Program-made: the position numbers and the translations under genes
Assembly (NCBI GenBank): GCA_002435865.1
Contig: DIWV01000002.1
Coordinates: forward strand, 150,814-214,813
Length of the DNA stretch: 64,000 nucleotides
Source of the DNA: Cloacimonetes bacterium UBA6097
Lineage (GTDB): Bacteria; Cloacimonadota; Cloacimonadia; Cloacimonadales; Cloacimonadaceae
Direction of reading: 5' to 3'
In this document: one piece after another, positions 43,244-51,176 of the stretch
How positions within the stretch are numbered: the first letter of the stretch is position 1
Layout: the number at the start of each line of letters is the position of its first letter
Notes under the pieces: model-generated
What the model was told of the DNA's origin: nothing
What the model saw: the letters and a program-made list of their open reading frames with translations, nothing else
Databases searched by the model: none

Positions 43244-44494
43244 CTATTTTTTATACTTTTCCTGCCATTTAAGTTCCGGTTTCTCCAGTTGTGACTGCCA
43301 CAAATACGCTTCAATTTTTTCCCTGAGAGAATCATCTATCCCTTTCATTACAGGATAAATATCAGCATTGAGAATCCTGTCCAATAAAGTTACCGTTGCC
43401 TTGTAAGGACCTTCCAACCCTTTCTGGGAGACGTACTTTGCTTTATCATCTTCCGTATGGATGTAATACAGAGCTTTCCCTCCCATCCTGGCAATGTTTA
43501 AAGCCGGGATTTCCAAAGGACTGAATGGCATACAGTCACTGCTGTAGATGGAAAGCTGCTCATCAAACAGCATACCGTTTTCTTTCAGGATACCACCCGC
43601 ATACCCCAGCAGTTCTTTTGTGCCAAGTACCCTCAGGGCATTCCTGCCAATCGGGTCACCCGCCAGGTCAACATTCATCACCAATCTGCAACGTTTTACC
43701 ATTTCCTCTTCATGCTTTTTTACATAGGCATAACTACCCAAAAGCCCCATTTCCTCACCCGAAAAACATATAATCCGCAAGTCCCTAGCAGGCTTGTGTT
43801 TGGTAAAATACTCTGCCGCTTTTAGCAGACAGACAGTTCCACCTGCGTTATCACTTGCTCCATGAGAGCGAGCCACGGAATCGTAATGACCAACCAAAAG
43901 CGTAAGGATGTCATCCCTGCCCTTGCCTTTGATATCTGTAACTATGTTGTGTGCTTTTTTCTTTTCTGCTTTTTGCTTGATAGTCAGTTTAACTTTCCTG
44001 CCATCATGTTTAATCAGCTTTTCTGCATTTTCATAACTTATCATTGCGCATGGTATGATTAATTCCTCTGCCCATTTCTGCCTGTGGGAAGCTGAACTTT
44101 GTTTTTTAAAAGGTGCACCAATACCGATAAAAGCTTTGACTTTTGTGTGTTCATACAGGTCATACAAACGTTTGCTGTTATGGAAATAGAGAACGATTTT
44201 ATCCTTGTAGCGTCCGGGACTTTGCATCAGCACATCAGCGTTTTCCAGAAACACCAGTTCTCCTTCCGTGACAGAGTTTCCGCATAAACCGAAAGGCGTT
44301 GCTTCCCATTTCTTGTCATCTACTGAGATGGTGGCAGTACCGGCATCGAATCCGTGAATGTCAAAATCTTCCAGCTTTGGTTTCAATCCACACTTTTTAA
44401 GATAATCTGTTATTATTCCAATGGCTTTCTGCTCTCCGTCTGTTCCAGCCAACCGCTCAAAATCAAGTGACTTCAACAAAGAATAAAGCTGCAT
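43244..44494 (-). CDS. M28-family zinc peptidase
   Basis: A 416-residue metallopeptidase of family M28 (aminopeptidase type). Zinc ligands and base are visible: GHYDS (His203), ASDNAGG (Asp215), SGEEMGLLGS (Glu247/Glu248) and NVDLAGD (Asp276), with a last His in YIHTEDD. A PA-like inserted domain occupies about 60-180. There is no signal peptide, so a cytoplasmic place is likely. It is the first gene of the run M28-DUF3795-outer-membrane protein. The upstream 300 bp is filled with repeats. Confidence 0.9.
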   Translation of the reverse strand: MQLYSLLKSLDFERLAGTDGEQKAIGIITDYLKKCGLKPKLEDFDIHGFDAGTATISVDDKKWEATPFGLCGNSVTEGELVFLENADVLMQSPGRYKDKIVLYFHNSKRLYDLYEHTKVKAFIGIGAPFKKQSSASHRQKWAEELIIPCAMISYENAEKLIKHDGRKVKLTIKQKAEKKKAHNIVTDIKGKGRDDILTLLVGHYDSVARSHGASDNAGGTVCLLKAAEYFTKHKPARDLRIICFSGEEMGLLGSYAYVKKHEEEMVKRCRLVMNVDLAGDPIGRNALRVLGTKELLGYAGGILKENGMLFDEQLSIYSSDCMPFSPLEIPALNIARMGGKALYYIHTEDDKAKYVSQKGLEGPYKATVTLLDRILNADIYPVMKGIDDSLREKIEAYLWQSQLEKPELKWQEKYKK

Positions 44495-44524
44495 ATTCTC
44501 TCCTCGTATTGGTATCCTGTTGTA

Positions 44525-44790
44525 AAATCGTAGGTACAGGTCTTATGCCTCTACATATAATTGGTAAGCACAAGGCATACCCCTGCTACTAACTTTTCTG
44601 CACATTGTCTATGTTGTCAAGCAACTTTGTACTCTGTTAAAAAAACGCAAAGAGGCAAAGACACTATGCCGCAAAGAATTTCTTGTGTTATTTGTTTATT
44701 CTATTCTTTCACCTTTCCACTTTTTCACCTTTCCACTTTTTCACCTTTTACCCCTTGACACTTTTTCACTTTTCCACTTTTACATTTTTG
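44525..44790. repeat. Repeat-filled gap with C/T-rich tandem array
   Basis: The 306-bp gap between divergent genes holds a GTAGGTACAGG...CCTCTAC unit (44530-44556), an AACGCAAAGAGGCAAAGAC... unit (44643-44679, inverted TTTGCG family), and from 44707 to 44790 a tandem of TTTCCACTTTTTCACC (16 bp) in about five imperfect copies, ending at the next gene's start. A related text, inverted, is at about 46066-46095. No promoter was recognisable. Confidence 0.7.
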
Positions 44791-44800
44791 TGAGGTTGCA

Positions 44801-45652
44801 ATGCGTGATGAAGAACAAGTTTTAAAGCAAATCCTTGATTTTGCCAAGGCAGAAGACAGAGTCAGGGCTGTTATGCTCAATGGCTCCAGGTTAAATGACA
44901 AGGCTCCCAAAGACATCTGGCAGGACTATGACATCGTTTTCTTTGTCAGGGATATTGATACTGTGGATTACAAAGCTAATCAGGATTGGATAGAGCAGTT
45001 CGGTGAACTCGTTATCAAGCAGGTTAATGATTTCGATAATGGCTTTATCGTCATGATGCAGTTTAAGGACGGAGTCCGCATTGACCTTAACTTCAAAGAT
45101 ATTAAAGATATAGATAGTATTGCAAAACAGGATTCTCTCAGCAAAATCCTGCTGGACAAAGACAATCTTGCACCTGTTTTACCCCTTCCAAATGACTCTG
45201 TTTATCATACAGCCAAACCAACTGAACAGGAATTTACGGAACTGCTTAATGAATGTTGGTGGATAATGCCCTATATTGCCAAAGGCATCCTGCGTGATGA
45301 ACTGCCTTATGTGAAATACATGTTTGATGTTGTCCTCATGGGCTGCATCAGGAAATTACTCTGCTGGCATATCGGCTTTGAATATAACTGGCAAATCAAT
45401 CCCGGCTACTGTGAAAAATGGTTCAAACGCTATCTGCCAATAGATTTATACAATGAGTTTATTGCCCTCTTCCCAACCACTGATTACAATTATATACGGG
45501 AATCATTGTTTCAAACAGGAAACTTCATACGTAAAATCGGACAACCCCTAGCAAAGAAATTTTCTTATCCTTATTCTGAAGCAGATGATGAGAATGTAAC
45601 TGTTTATATCCAGTCTTTTGTACGGGCGAGGACACCTATAGCTACCGTTTGA
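44801..45652 (+). CDS. Aminoglycoside 6-adenylyltransferase-like protein
   Basis: A 283-residue nucleotidyltransferase of the streptomycin adenylyltransferase (ANT(6)/AadK) family, which transfers AMP to position 6 of streptomycin. The active-site pattern is NGSR (27-30) with QDYDIVFFV (acidic pair Asp42, Asp44) and a third Asp in RIDLNF. The rest matches the family in length and in WQDYDI, WWIMPYIAKG and WHIGFEYNW. Activity and substrate in this organism are unknown; chromosomal members are often without a resistance phenotype. Start is preceded by GTGAGGTTGC, a modest site. A repeat array abuts its start. Confidence 0.85.
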   Translation: MRDEEQVLKQILDFAKAEDRVRAVMLNGSRLNDKAPKDIWQDYDIVFFVRDIDTVDYKANQDWIEQFGELVIKQVNDFDNGFIVMMQFKDGVRIDLNFKDIKDIDSIAKQDSLSKILLDKDNLAPVLPLPNDSVYHTAKPTEQEFTELLNECWWIMPYIAKGILRDELPYVKYMFDVVLMGCIRKLLCWHIGFEYNWQINPGYCEKWFKRYLPIDLYNEFIALFPTTDYNYIRESLFQTGNFIRKIGQPLAKKFSYPYSEADDENVTVYIQSFVRARTPIATV

Positions 45653-45660
45653 TAGTGTAA

Positions 45661-45760
45661 AGTCGTAGGGGTCGGTCTTGTGCCGACCCGATTCTTCGGT
45701 ATTTGTAGAGATATACGTCTCGTATGTTTGGTTACAGGCGGGACGCCTGTAGCTACTTTC
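45661..45760. repeat. GTAGGGGTCGG / ACAGGCGGGACGCCTGT repeats
   Basis: GTAGGGGTCGGTCTTGTGCCGACCC (45666-45690) and ACAGGCGGGACGCCTGTAGC (45734-45753), both palindromic members of the family at 7233 and 28336. Confidence 0.65.
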
Positions 45761-45794
45761 GATTGGCTGCATCAGGAATCAATGCTGTTTATCT

Positions 45795-45850
45795 TAACCA
45801 CAGAGACACAGAGAGAAAAGAGAGAAGTAGCGCTTTTTGTAAAAGGCATA
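45795..45850 (-). repeat. 55-bp dispersed element, inverted copy
   Basis: Inverted copy of the element at 7024-7079 and 7172-7226: TTAACCACAGAGACACAGAG at the left and AAAAGGCATA at the right, with AGTAGCGCTTTTTG in the middle. Confidence 0.75.
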
Positions 45851-45923
45851 GTCAACGGGTTCATCAGGCATAGATATACTCGAACACCCTGCTATTTTCC
45901 TTCCCCTTTATTCCTTTAAAGCA

Positions 45924-46013
45924 AGTCGATATCCAGTCGATAACCAGTCGATGACCAGTCGATATCCAGTCGATGTTTCTTCGACTGGATATCGACAGAT
46001 CACCGACATGATA
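45924..46013. repeat. 11-bp tandem array D (AGTCGATATCC unit)
   Basis: Forward units AGTCGATATCC, AGTCGATAACC, AGTCGATGACC, AGTCGATATCC, AGTCGATG..., then inverse units TCGACTGGATA, TCGACAGATCA and CCGACATGATA. 45961-45973 and 45981-45993 are a perfect 13-bp inverted repeat (GATATCCAGTCGA) with a 7-base loop. Unit sequence is unrelated to arrays A, B, C and E, yet period and forward-loop-inverse layout are the same. Confidence 0.85.
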
Positions 46014-46100
46014 TTGATGATTAAAAGGGAATAGATTAAGATGCAGTAAGGCAATAAAGGAAAGTGGAAGAGTGATGAGGTGAAAAAGTGGAAGGGATTA

Positions 46101-46174
46101 CGGACAGGCACAAGACCAGTCCTTACGTGCAATCCCTTTTGTGTATTTTGTCTTTTTAGTGTGTTTCGTGTTCC
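46101..46174. repeat. GACAGGCACAAG unit and TTTTAGTGTGTTTCGTG unit
   Basis: GGACAGGCACAAGACCAGTCC (46102-46122) repeats 7232-7252; TCTTTTTAGTGTGTTTCGTG (46151-46170) is the inverse of 12130-12151. Confidence 0.65.
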
Positions 46175-46233
46175 ACAAAATGAAAACAGCATGTATCTCT
46201 GCCCGTTCAGGGATGACAGCACTGGGGTGGAAT

Positions 46234-46266
46234 AAAAAAAGAAAGGCTGACTTACGCCAGCCTTTC
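46234..46266 (-). terminator. Intrinsic terminator of the His/Tyr/Trp-rich protein gene
   Basis: Minus strand GAAAGGCTG-GCGTAAGT-CAGCCTTTC followed by seven T, 18 bp after the stop at 46285. Confidence 0.92.
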
Positions 46267-46284
46267 AGGTTTCCTTACCAGGGA

Positions 46285-48009
46285 TTAAAACCAAAACAGA
46301 GGTCTGTGGTAAAACCAGAAGGGACGATACCATACTGCAATAACAGGAGGATTAATCCATTTGTCTTTGCGCATGGAAGTTACCCTGATTGTATGTGTAT
46401 CAGGATTTAAGTAGCCTCTGACCACTACGTGTACTTTGCGGTTGTAACCGTTGTTACGGTCTATAAGTCTTTGTGCCAGACGGTTGCCATAGCTGTCAAA
46501 ATGATAGAAGTTATATTCACCGTTTCTTTGTTTGAAAATCAAGCCATAACCTTCCATAGGACAGCTGTCGGAAAGCCAGTGTTGATTTGTGGCAAGATAA
46601 GGAGAATAATCTATGTTTAATCTGAAGTCAGTTTTGTCCAGCAAGTCCCAATCGTTTTCTGCAATGATTCCGCTGAATTCATCCACTGTGTTGTTATAAG
46701 TAAAACTAAAGCTGAAAGTGGGGTAGGAAATCCAGTAGTGATGAGGATATAAATCATAGTAATAAGTGTAGGGATAGTAGCCGAAGTCATAATATACATA
46801 AGTCGAAGGCCACCAATAGGTGCGTGGATACCAGTAATAATAAGAGAAAAAATACGAACGGTGCCAGTTGTAATAGTTATTGTACCAGTTCCAGCTATAA
46901 TGGTTGTGATAATCGTTCCAGTTATGATGTGGATAATAGTTATTCCAGCCATAATGGTTGTTATGGTCTCCCCAATGGTGATTATTGCCTGTCCAACCGC
47001 CATGATGGTTGTTGTCATCATTCCAGTTATTATCAGAATGGTGGTTATCATTGTCATTATTATGGTCGTCGTTGTTCCAGCCGGATTGATTGGGATGATT
47101 ACTGTCCGCATTGGAATTGTGGTTATTTCCGGTTGGTTGGGCACTGTTATCCAATAACCTGGGTGGCTTTAAGTTCCTTAACTGAGGAAGTTGTTCTATA
47201 TTAGACTGAGGTAGTTTTTCCCTGATATTCTGTGCAGGTTTTTCTTTTTCATTTAAAGCCGGTTTATCATTAGAAGGCTGTATTTCTTTTATCTTTACAG
47301 GATTAGCAGCAACAGGCTTTTCTGCTGGAACAGGTTTCTCTCCCCTGTTCTGTACAGGTTTTACATCTCGTTGAACTTGTGGTTCTTTATCCCTAATATC
47401 CGGTTTTGTATTAACAGAACGGGATGTTTGTGTATCAGTTGCCTGGGCAGAACGAAGATTAGCTCTGATGGAAGGTTTAACATTCACAGGTTGTGAAGTT
47501 CTGCTTTCCGGAACATGTATAACAGGTTCTTTTTCTGTTATAACAGGTTTAGGGTCAGAAATCCTGATGTCCCTGATGTTTTGGTTTGAACGGACGTTGG
47601 TTCTTGTTGAAGGCGTATATTGTTCCCTGACCGGTTGAACCGGTTCATAATAATCAGTACGTGTGGTTTGATTTCTGTTGTTCTGCACTGGTTTACTTTC
47701 AGGTACACGTACATTTTGAACAGGTTTGCTTTCCTGAACACGTTCGGGTTGTACTTGCACAGGCTTTGTCTGCCTGTTTGCCTTTTGCTTAACAGGTTCT
47801 TCTTTTTCGACTACAGGAGATGAGGTTTTGTTGGTTTGTTGTTTCTCTTCTTTAACAGATTGAGTGGATTTGTTTTGCTTTGTCTGATTAAGTTCTTCTT
47901 TGGCTGGAGGGAGTTGTTCTTTTCCATTGGAACGGTTAGCAGCTCCTAAAGTCGCAAAAATCATCAACAGCATCATCAGGATGGTGACTGTTACAAATAT
48001 TCTTTTCAT
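46285..48009 (-). CDS. Secreted N/H/W/Y-rich protein with shared C-terminal domain
   Basis: A 574-residue exported protein; GGAGGAAGCC before ATG 48009 and the signal peptide (IFVTVTILMMLLMIFATLG) set the start. Residues about 25-280 are Pro/Gln/Lys-rich with repeated KPVQN, VPESKP and REKPV text. Residues about 285-435 are extremely rich in Asn, His, Trp and Tyr (stretches such as WNNDDHNNDNDNHH and HYGWNNYYPHHNW). The end, about 490-560, is the compact domain GYGLIFKQRNGEYNFY, HFDSYGNRLAQRL, VHVVVRGYLNPDTHTIRV shared with 39662-40285 and 48145-48696. Metal binding or surface adhesion through the His/Tyr region is possible but inferred. It has its own intrinsic terminator. Confidence 0.75.
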   Translation of the reverse strand: MKRIFVTVTILMMLLMIFATLGAANRSNGKEQLPPAKEELNQTKQNKSTQSVKEEKQQTNKTSSPVVEKEEPVKQKANRQTKPVQVQPERVQESKPVQNVRVPESKPVQNNRNQTTRTDYYEPVQPVREQYTPSTRTNVRSNQNIRDIRISDPKPVITEKEPVIHVPESRTSQPVNVKPSIRANLRSAQATDTQTSRSVNTKPDIRDKEPQVQRDVKPVQNRGEKPVPAEKPVAANPVKIKEIQPSNDKPALNEKEKPAQNIREKLPQSNIEQLPQLRNLKPPRLLDNSAQPTGNNHNSNADSNHPNQSGWNNDDHNNDNDNHHSDNNWNDDNNHHGGWTGNNHHWGDHNNHYGWNNYYPHHNWNDYHNHYSWNWYNNYYNWHRSYFFSYYYWYPRTYWWPSTYVYYDFGYYPYTYYYDLYPHHYWISYPTFSFSFTYNNTVDEFSGIIAENDWDLLDKTDFRLNIDYSPYLATNQHWLSDSCPMEGYGLIFKQRNGEYNFYHFDSYGNRLAQRLIDRNNGYNRKVHVVVRGYLNPDTHTIRVTSMRKDKWINPPVIAVWYRPFWFYHRPLFWF

Positions 48010-48094
48010 GGCTTCCTCCTTTAATAAGAGAAATTTTGTATCTACCCTAAATACAAATCGGCATAACTTTTCCTGCAAATAATATTGCATAAAT

Positions 48095-48126
48095 AAAAAA
48101 AAGGCTGGAGCAAGCCAGCCTTTTTT
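48095..48126 (-). terminator. Intrinsic terminator of the 48145-48696 gene
   Basis: GGCTGG-CTTGCT-CCAGCC with AAAAAA before and eight T after on the minus strand, 19 bp past the stop codon. Confidence 0.92.
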
Positions 48127-48144
48127 GTGATAATTGTCAAGTCT

Positions 48145-48696
48145 TTAACCTCTGTTCCAGGGTCTGTGACCAGCATAAACATGATTACCTGTAACTCTGT
48201 CCAGAGATACAACTTCAATAGTGTTGGTACGAGGATTTAGTTTACCTCTGACTTCAACAACGAGCTGTCTCTTGTTTCTCCACCGTTGAGAAAGAAGTTG
48301 TCTTGCCAGACGGTCGCCTCTGTTATCAAAACTAAAATATTCCTTTCGACCATTGGGCTTTTGCAATACAATTCCATATTCTTTTCTGTGATTGTTTACC
48401 TGTTTCCAATACAGATTGGTTGTGAAGTTTGGTGAGAAGTTTAAGTGCAGACCGACACTTGCATTACTATGATTACCTCTGTCTCCGACGACCAGATAAC
48501 CGCGGAATTCCCTGATTTGGTTTTGATAGTTATACTGATTATTTTGATTGTGATTATAGTTGTTATTATGATTATAATCAGGTGTGTTGCCCTGATGTGA
48601 CGGTTGTCCGTGTCCGCCATTATGATTCTGAGCACCTAAAGCTGTTATTACTATCAATATGAATACGAGACTAAGTAAAGTGTGTGTCCTTTTCAT
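48145..48696 (-). CDS. Small secreted protein with the shared C-terminal domain
   Basis: A 183-residue exported protein; GGAGGAAAAA precedes ATG 48696 and a signal peptide (LLSLVFILIVITALGA) follows. A short Asn/His/Gln-rich segment (residues about 24-60, HNGGHGQPSHQGN, YNHNNNYNHNQ) leads to the compact domain at about 105-170: EYGIVLQKPNGRKEYF, SFDNRGDRLARQLL, LVVEVRGKLNPRTNTIEVVSL. This is a shorter relative of its downstream neighbour at 46285-48009, with the same layout of low-complexity region plus domain, so the two probably arose by duplication. Function unknown. Confidence 0.75.
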   Translation of the reverse strand: MKRTHTLLSLVFILIVITALGAQNHNGGHGQPSHQGNTPDYNHNNNYNHNQNNQYNYQNQIREFRGYLVVGDRGNHSNASVGLHLNFSPNFTTNLYWKQVNNHRKEYGIVLQKPNGRKEYFSFDNRGDRLARQLLSQRWRNKRQLVVEVRGKLNPRTNTIEVVSLDRVTGNHVYAGHRPWNRG

Positions 48697-48837
48697 TTTT
48701 TCCTCCATCGGAATAATAATAAAGCATGCTATGTCTATTACTACCAAAGAGGGAGAGAAATCCTGCAAATAATTATAGAGAGCTTAGGCTAATTATATGA
48801 TATCCAGTTAATTATACTGTCCGTAAAAACAATCCTA

Positions 48838-49971
48838 CTAATCTTTAAAGTAATCCACCACTCTTTCGAGTTCAGCCGGTATGTCTATCTTTTGTGGGCA
48901 TTTGGGAATACAAGCACCGCACTTTGTACATTTATCAGCTTTATTATCAGCAGGGATGAAGAAGTCATATTCCCATTTGTGGCGTTGTTTATTGCTGAAG
49001 ATATGTACATCATTATATATGCCAAGCGCAAATGGAATTGCCACTTTATAGGGACAGGGCAGGCAGTAACCGCAGCCTGTGCAGCGGACTACCATTTTGC
49101 TAAGATAGACTTTGCGCACTTTAGCATACAACTTCATTTCATCAGCAGATATACTGTTTGCTGTTGCTGTTGTAGCTATCTTAAGGTTTTCTTTCACCTG
49201 TTCCAGTGTGGACATTCCGCTCAAGACCACCTGCACCTGCGGATAGTTCCAGACAAAGCGGAATGCTCTTTCTGCAGGAGTCCAGTTATACTTTGACTTT
49301 CTCCAGACCTTTTCTGCTTCTGCGGGGACATTACCAGCCAGTTTACCTCCCAGAAGAGGTTCCATAATGATAATTCCCATGCCTTTGGAAGCAGCGTATT
49401 GCAGACCACGGATGCCTGCTTCGCGTCGGATATCAAAGTAGTTATGCTGAATCTGGCAAAACTCCCAATTGTAATTATCCACAATAGATTTGAAAGCAGG
49501 ATATTTATCGTGAAAAGAAAAACCGATATGCCTTATTTTTCCTGAAGCTTTTGCTTGTTCCATAAAGTCAATGATACCGGCTTTCTTCAGTTCCTTCCAG
49601 CGTTTTCCATTTAAGGCATGCAACAGGTAATAGTCTATATAAGAAGTACCGAGCCTATCCAATTGTTTATCAAGATATTCATCCATATCCTGCCGTGTTT
49701 TTGTAAGCCAGGTGGGCAGCTTGGTCGCTATGAATACTTTTTTGCGTTCTATTGTCTTGAGAAATCTGCCCAATATAGGTTCACTTTCTCCACCATGATA
49801 CGGCCAGGCAGAATCAAAATAATTAACTCCGTTAACATAAGCTGTTTTAAGCATTTCCATTGCTTTATCTTCAATAATTTTATGGTCTTTGTCCATAGGA
49901 AGCCTCATCAGTCCAAATCCTAAAACCGAAAGCTTATCTTTCCCGCCATTCATTTTCCTGTACTGCATCAA
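48838..49971 (-). CDS. Aldo/keto reductase with C-terminal ferredoxin domain
   Basis: A 377-residue protein of the AKR superfamily, subtype with a 4Fe-4S tail. The TIM-barrel part (about 1-275) has LGFGLMRLP, NYFDSAWPYHGGESE (catalytic Asp and Tyr) and DYYLLHAL (His). The C-terminal part has two cluster motifs, CTGCGYCLPCPY (about 294-305) and CTKCGACIPKCP (about 348-359). These proteins are thought to couple carbonyl reduction to a ferredoxin-like electron path; substrate unknown. Cytoplasmic. Single gene with repeats absent around it. Confidence 0.93.
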   Translation of the reverse strand: MMQYRKMNGGKDKLSVLGFGLMRLPMDKDHKIIEDKAMEMLKTAYVNGVNYFDSAWPYHGGESEPILGRFLKTIERKKVFIATKLPTWLTKTRQDMDEYLDKQLDRLGTSYIDYYLLHALNGKRWKELKKAGIIDFMEQAKASGKIRHIGFSFHDKYPAFKSIVDNYNWEFCQIQHNYFDIRREAGIRGLQYAASKGMGIIIMEPLLGGKLAGNVPAEAEKVWRKSKYNWTPAERAFRFVWNYPQVQVVLSGMSTLEQVKENLKIATTATANSISADEMKLYAKVRKVYLSKMVVRCTGCGYCLPCPYKVAIPFALGIYNDVHIFSNKQRHKWEYDFFIPADNKADKCTKCGACIPKCPQKIDIPAELERVVDYFKD

Positions 49972-50082
49972 TACCTCGCATCAAATGTTCTATAAAATCA
50001 ACTTTTTCAGCTTATATGATTAATGTCAACCTCCATTCCGGATTACCTATCATACTCTGGCTTATAGCATTAAAATCTTATC

Positions 50083-50111
50083 TTGACACATTTTTGCATT
50101 TTGGATAGAAG
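50083..50111 (+). promoter_or_regulatory. Promoter of the GyrI-like membrane protein gene
   Basis: TTGACA (50083-50088), 17-bp spacer, TAGAAG (50106-50111), 50 bp before the start codon. Confidence 0.5.
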
Positions 50112-50160
50112 TTGCTTATAACATTGAATATACAAACATATCATGTTCAGGGAGTCAAGA

Positions 50161-50793
50161 ATGAGTAAATACGTTATTCTAATAATTATCATTGCAATTA
50201 TAGCTTTTGTTGTCATATCTGTAAAGATGTGCAAAGGTCCTGATATGAGTGAGTTTGACGATTTGCTGACGCCCAAGATTTCTGACCAGCCAACTCAAAA
50301 GATGCTTGTCGTGGAGACCAAAGGCGATCCTGCTAAAACAAGTGGAGAAGCTATCAAGATACTTTACAAGGCTTTTTATTCTCTTGAGGGCGTACCCAAA
50401 GGCAAAAAAATGGCAGCTCCCCGTGCGCGCTGGCCGCGTGGTTTGGATACCCCGAAAGACGAGTGGTTAGGCATTTTTGCTCTGCCGATTCCGGATGAAG
50501 TTCAGGCTATTCCTGAAGTTAAAAATCCCAAACAATACCATCTTTATATTATTGAGTGGGAATATGGCTTTGTAGGTGAAATCCTCCATAAAGGACCTTA
50601 TGACAAGGAAGAGGAATCAATAAAGAAATTGACGGATTATATTGCCCGTGAAGGTTATCAGATTATCGGCGACCATGAAGAAGAATACCTGCGTGGACCC
50701 GGAATGTTTGGCAAAGGCAATCCTGAGAATTATTTAACATTAATCCGCTACCGTCTGACCAAAAAAGAAGAAGGATTTAACGAAAACTATTAA
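50161..50793 (+). CDS. Membrane-anchored GyrI-like (SOUL/BacEB-type) effector-binding protein
   Basis: A 210-residue protein. ATG 50161 follows AGGGAG and opens a single transmembrane anchor (YVILIIIIAIIAFVVISV, 4-21). The rest resembles a GyrI-like small-molecule-binding domain in duplicated form: KMLVVETKGDPAKTSGEAIKILY, ARWPRGLDTPKDEWLGIFALPIPDEV, and LYIIEWEYGFVGEILHKGPYDKEEESI with the Trp/Glu-type pocket seen in AraC effector domains. There is no DNA-binding domain, so it would sense or scavenge a hydrophobic ligand outside the membrane. Function inferred. Confidence 0.75.
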   Translation: MSKYVILIIIIAIIAFVVISVKMCKGPDMSEFDDLLTPKISDQPTQKMLVVETKGDPAKTSGEAIKILYKAFYSLEGVPKGKKMAAPRARWPRGLDTPKDEWLGIFALPIPDEVQAIPEVKNPKQYHLYIIEWEYGFVGEILHKGPYDKEEESIKKLTDYIAREGYQIIGDHEEEYLRGPGMFGKGNPENYLTLIRYRLTKKEEGFNENY

Positions 50794-50837
50794 GGGACTT
50801 ATCGACCATTCCTGTGAAACGGTCTATAAATCCCTTA
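50791..50837. terminator. Hairpin between convergent genes
   Basis: TAAGGGA (50791-50797) pairs with TCCCTTA (50831-50837), with an inner GACC/GGTC stem. It could end both converging transcripts but has no T-run. Confidence 0.35.
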
Positions 50838-50866
50838 CTATAGTCATAGAACCGAGATATTCTAAA

Positions 50867-51160
50867 TCAGCCTTCTTTCATAAAGAACCACCACAGGGCT
50901 GCTATTATTGTGTTGCCCGGCGGATTTGTAATATTGCGTTTGATTTCTAATAATGAGGCAATCCTGACATTGTGGATGTCAAAAATATCCTCACCTCTGA
51001 CCATCACAATTTTGTTATAGCGGTCATCATAAACTTCATTATCCCTTACTGTGCCGATTTTCCGGCTATGGGTATCAAAAATATCTGCACCTTTTACAGA
51101 TGCCAGCTTCTGACCTCTGTAATTATAGAAGTCCGTGCCAACTATTTTATAATCTGCCAT
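50867..51160 (-). CDS. 4-fold beta-flower-like repeat protein
   Basis: A 97-residue protein made of four short repeats of about 18 residues: GTDFYNYRGQKLASVKG, ADIFDTHSRKIGTVRD, NEVYDDRYNKIVMVRG, EDIFDIHNVRIASLLE. This pattern fits the small '4-fold beta flower' fold. The tail (NTIIAALWWFFMKEG) is hydrophobic, so it may be membrane-attached at the C-terminus. No function known. It starts 16 bp after the end of the lipoprotein gene upstream on the same strand. Confidence 0.65.
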   Translation of the reverse strand: MADYKIVGTDFYNYRGQKLASVKGADIFDTHSRKIGTVRDNEVYDDRYNKIVMVRGEDIFDIHNVRIASLLEIKRNITNPPGNTIIAALWWFFMKEG

Positions 51161-51176
51161 TGCTCATCCTTAGAAA

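Noticed and set aside
46617..47144. 175-residue open frame rich in Ile/Thr inside the His/Tyr-rich gene
   Set aside because: It is an alternative frame of the low-complexity region; codon repeats such as AAC/CAT leave all frames open. No ribosome binding site.
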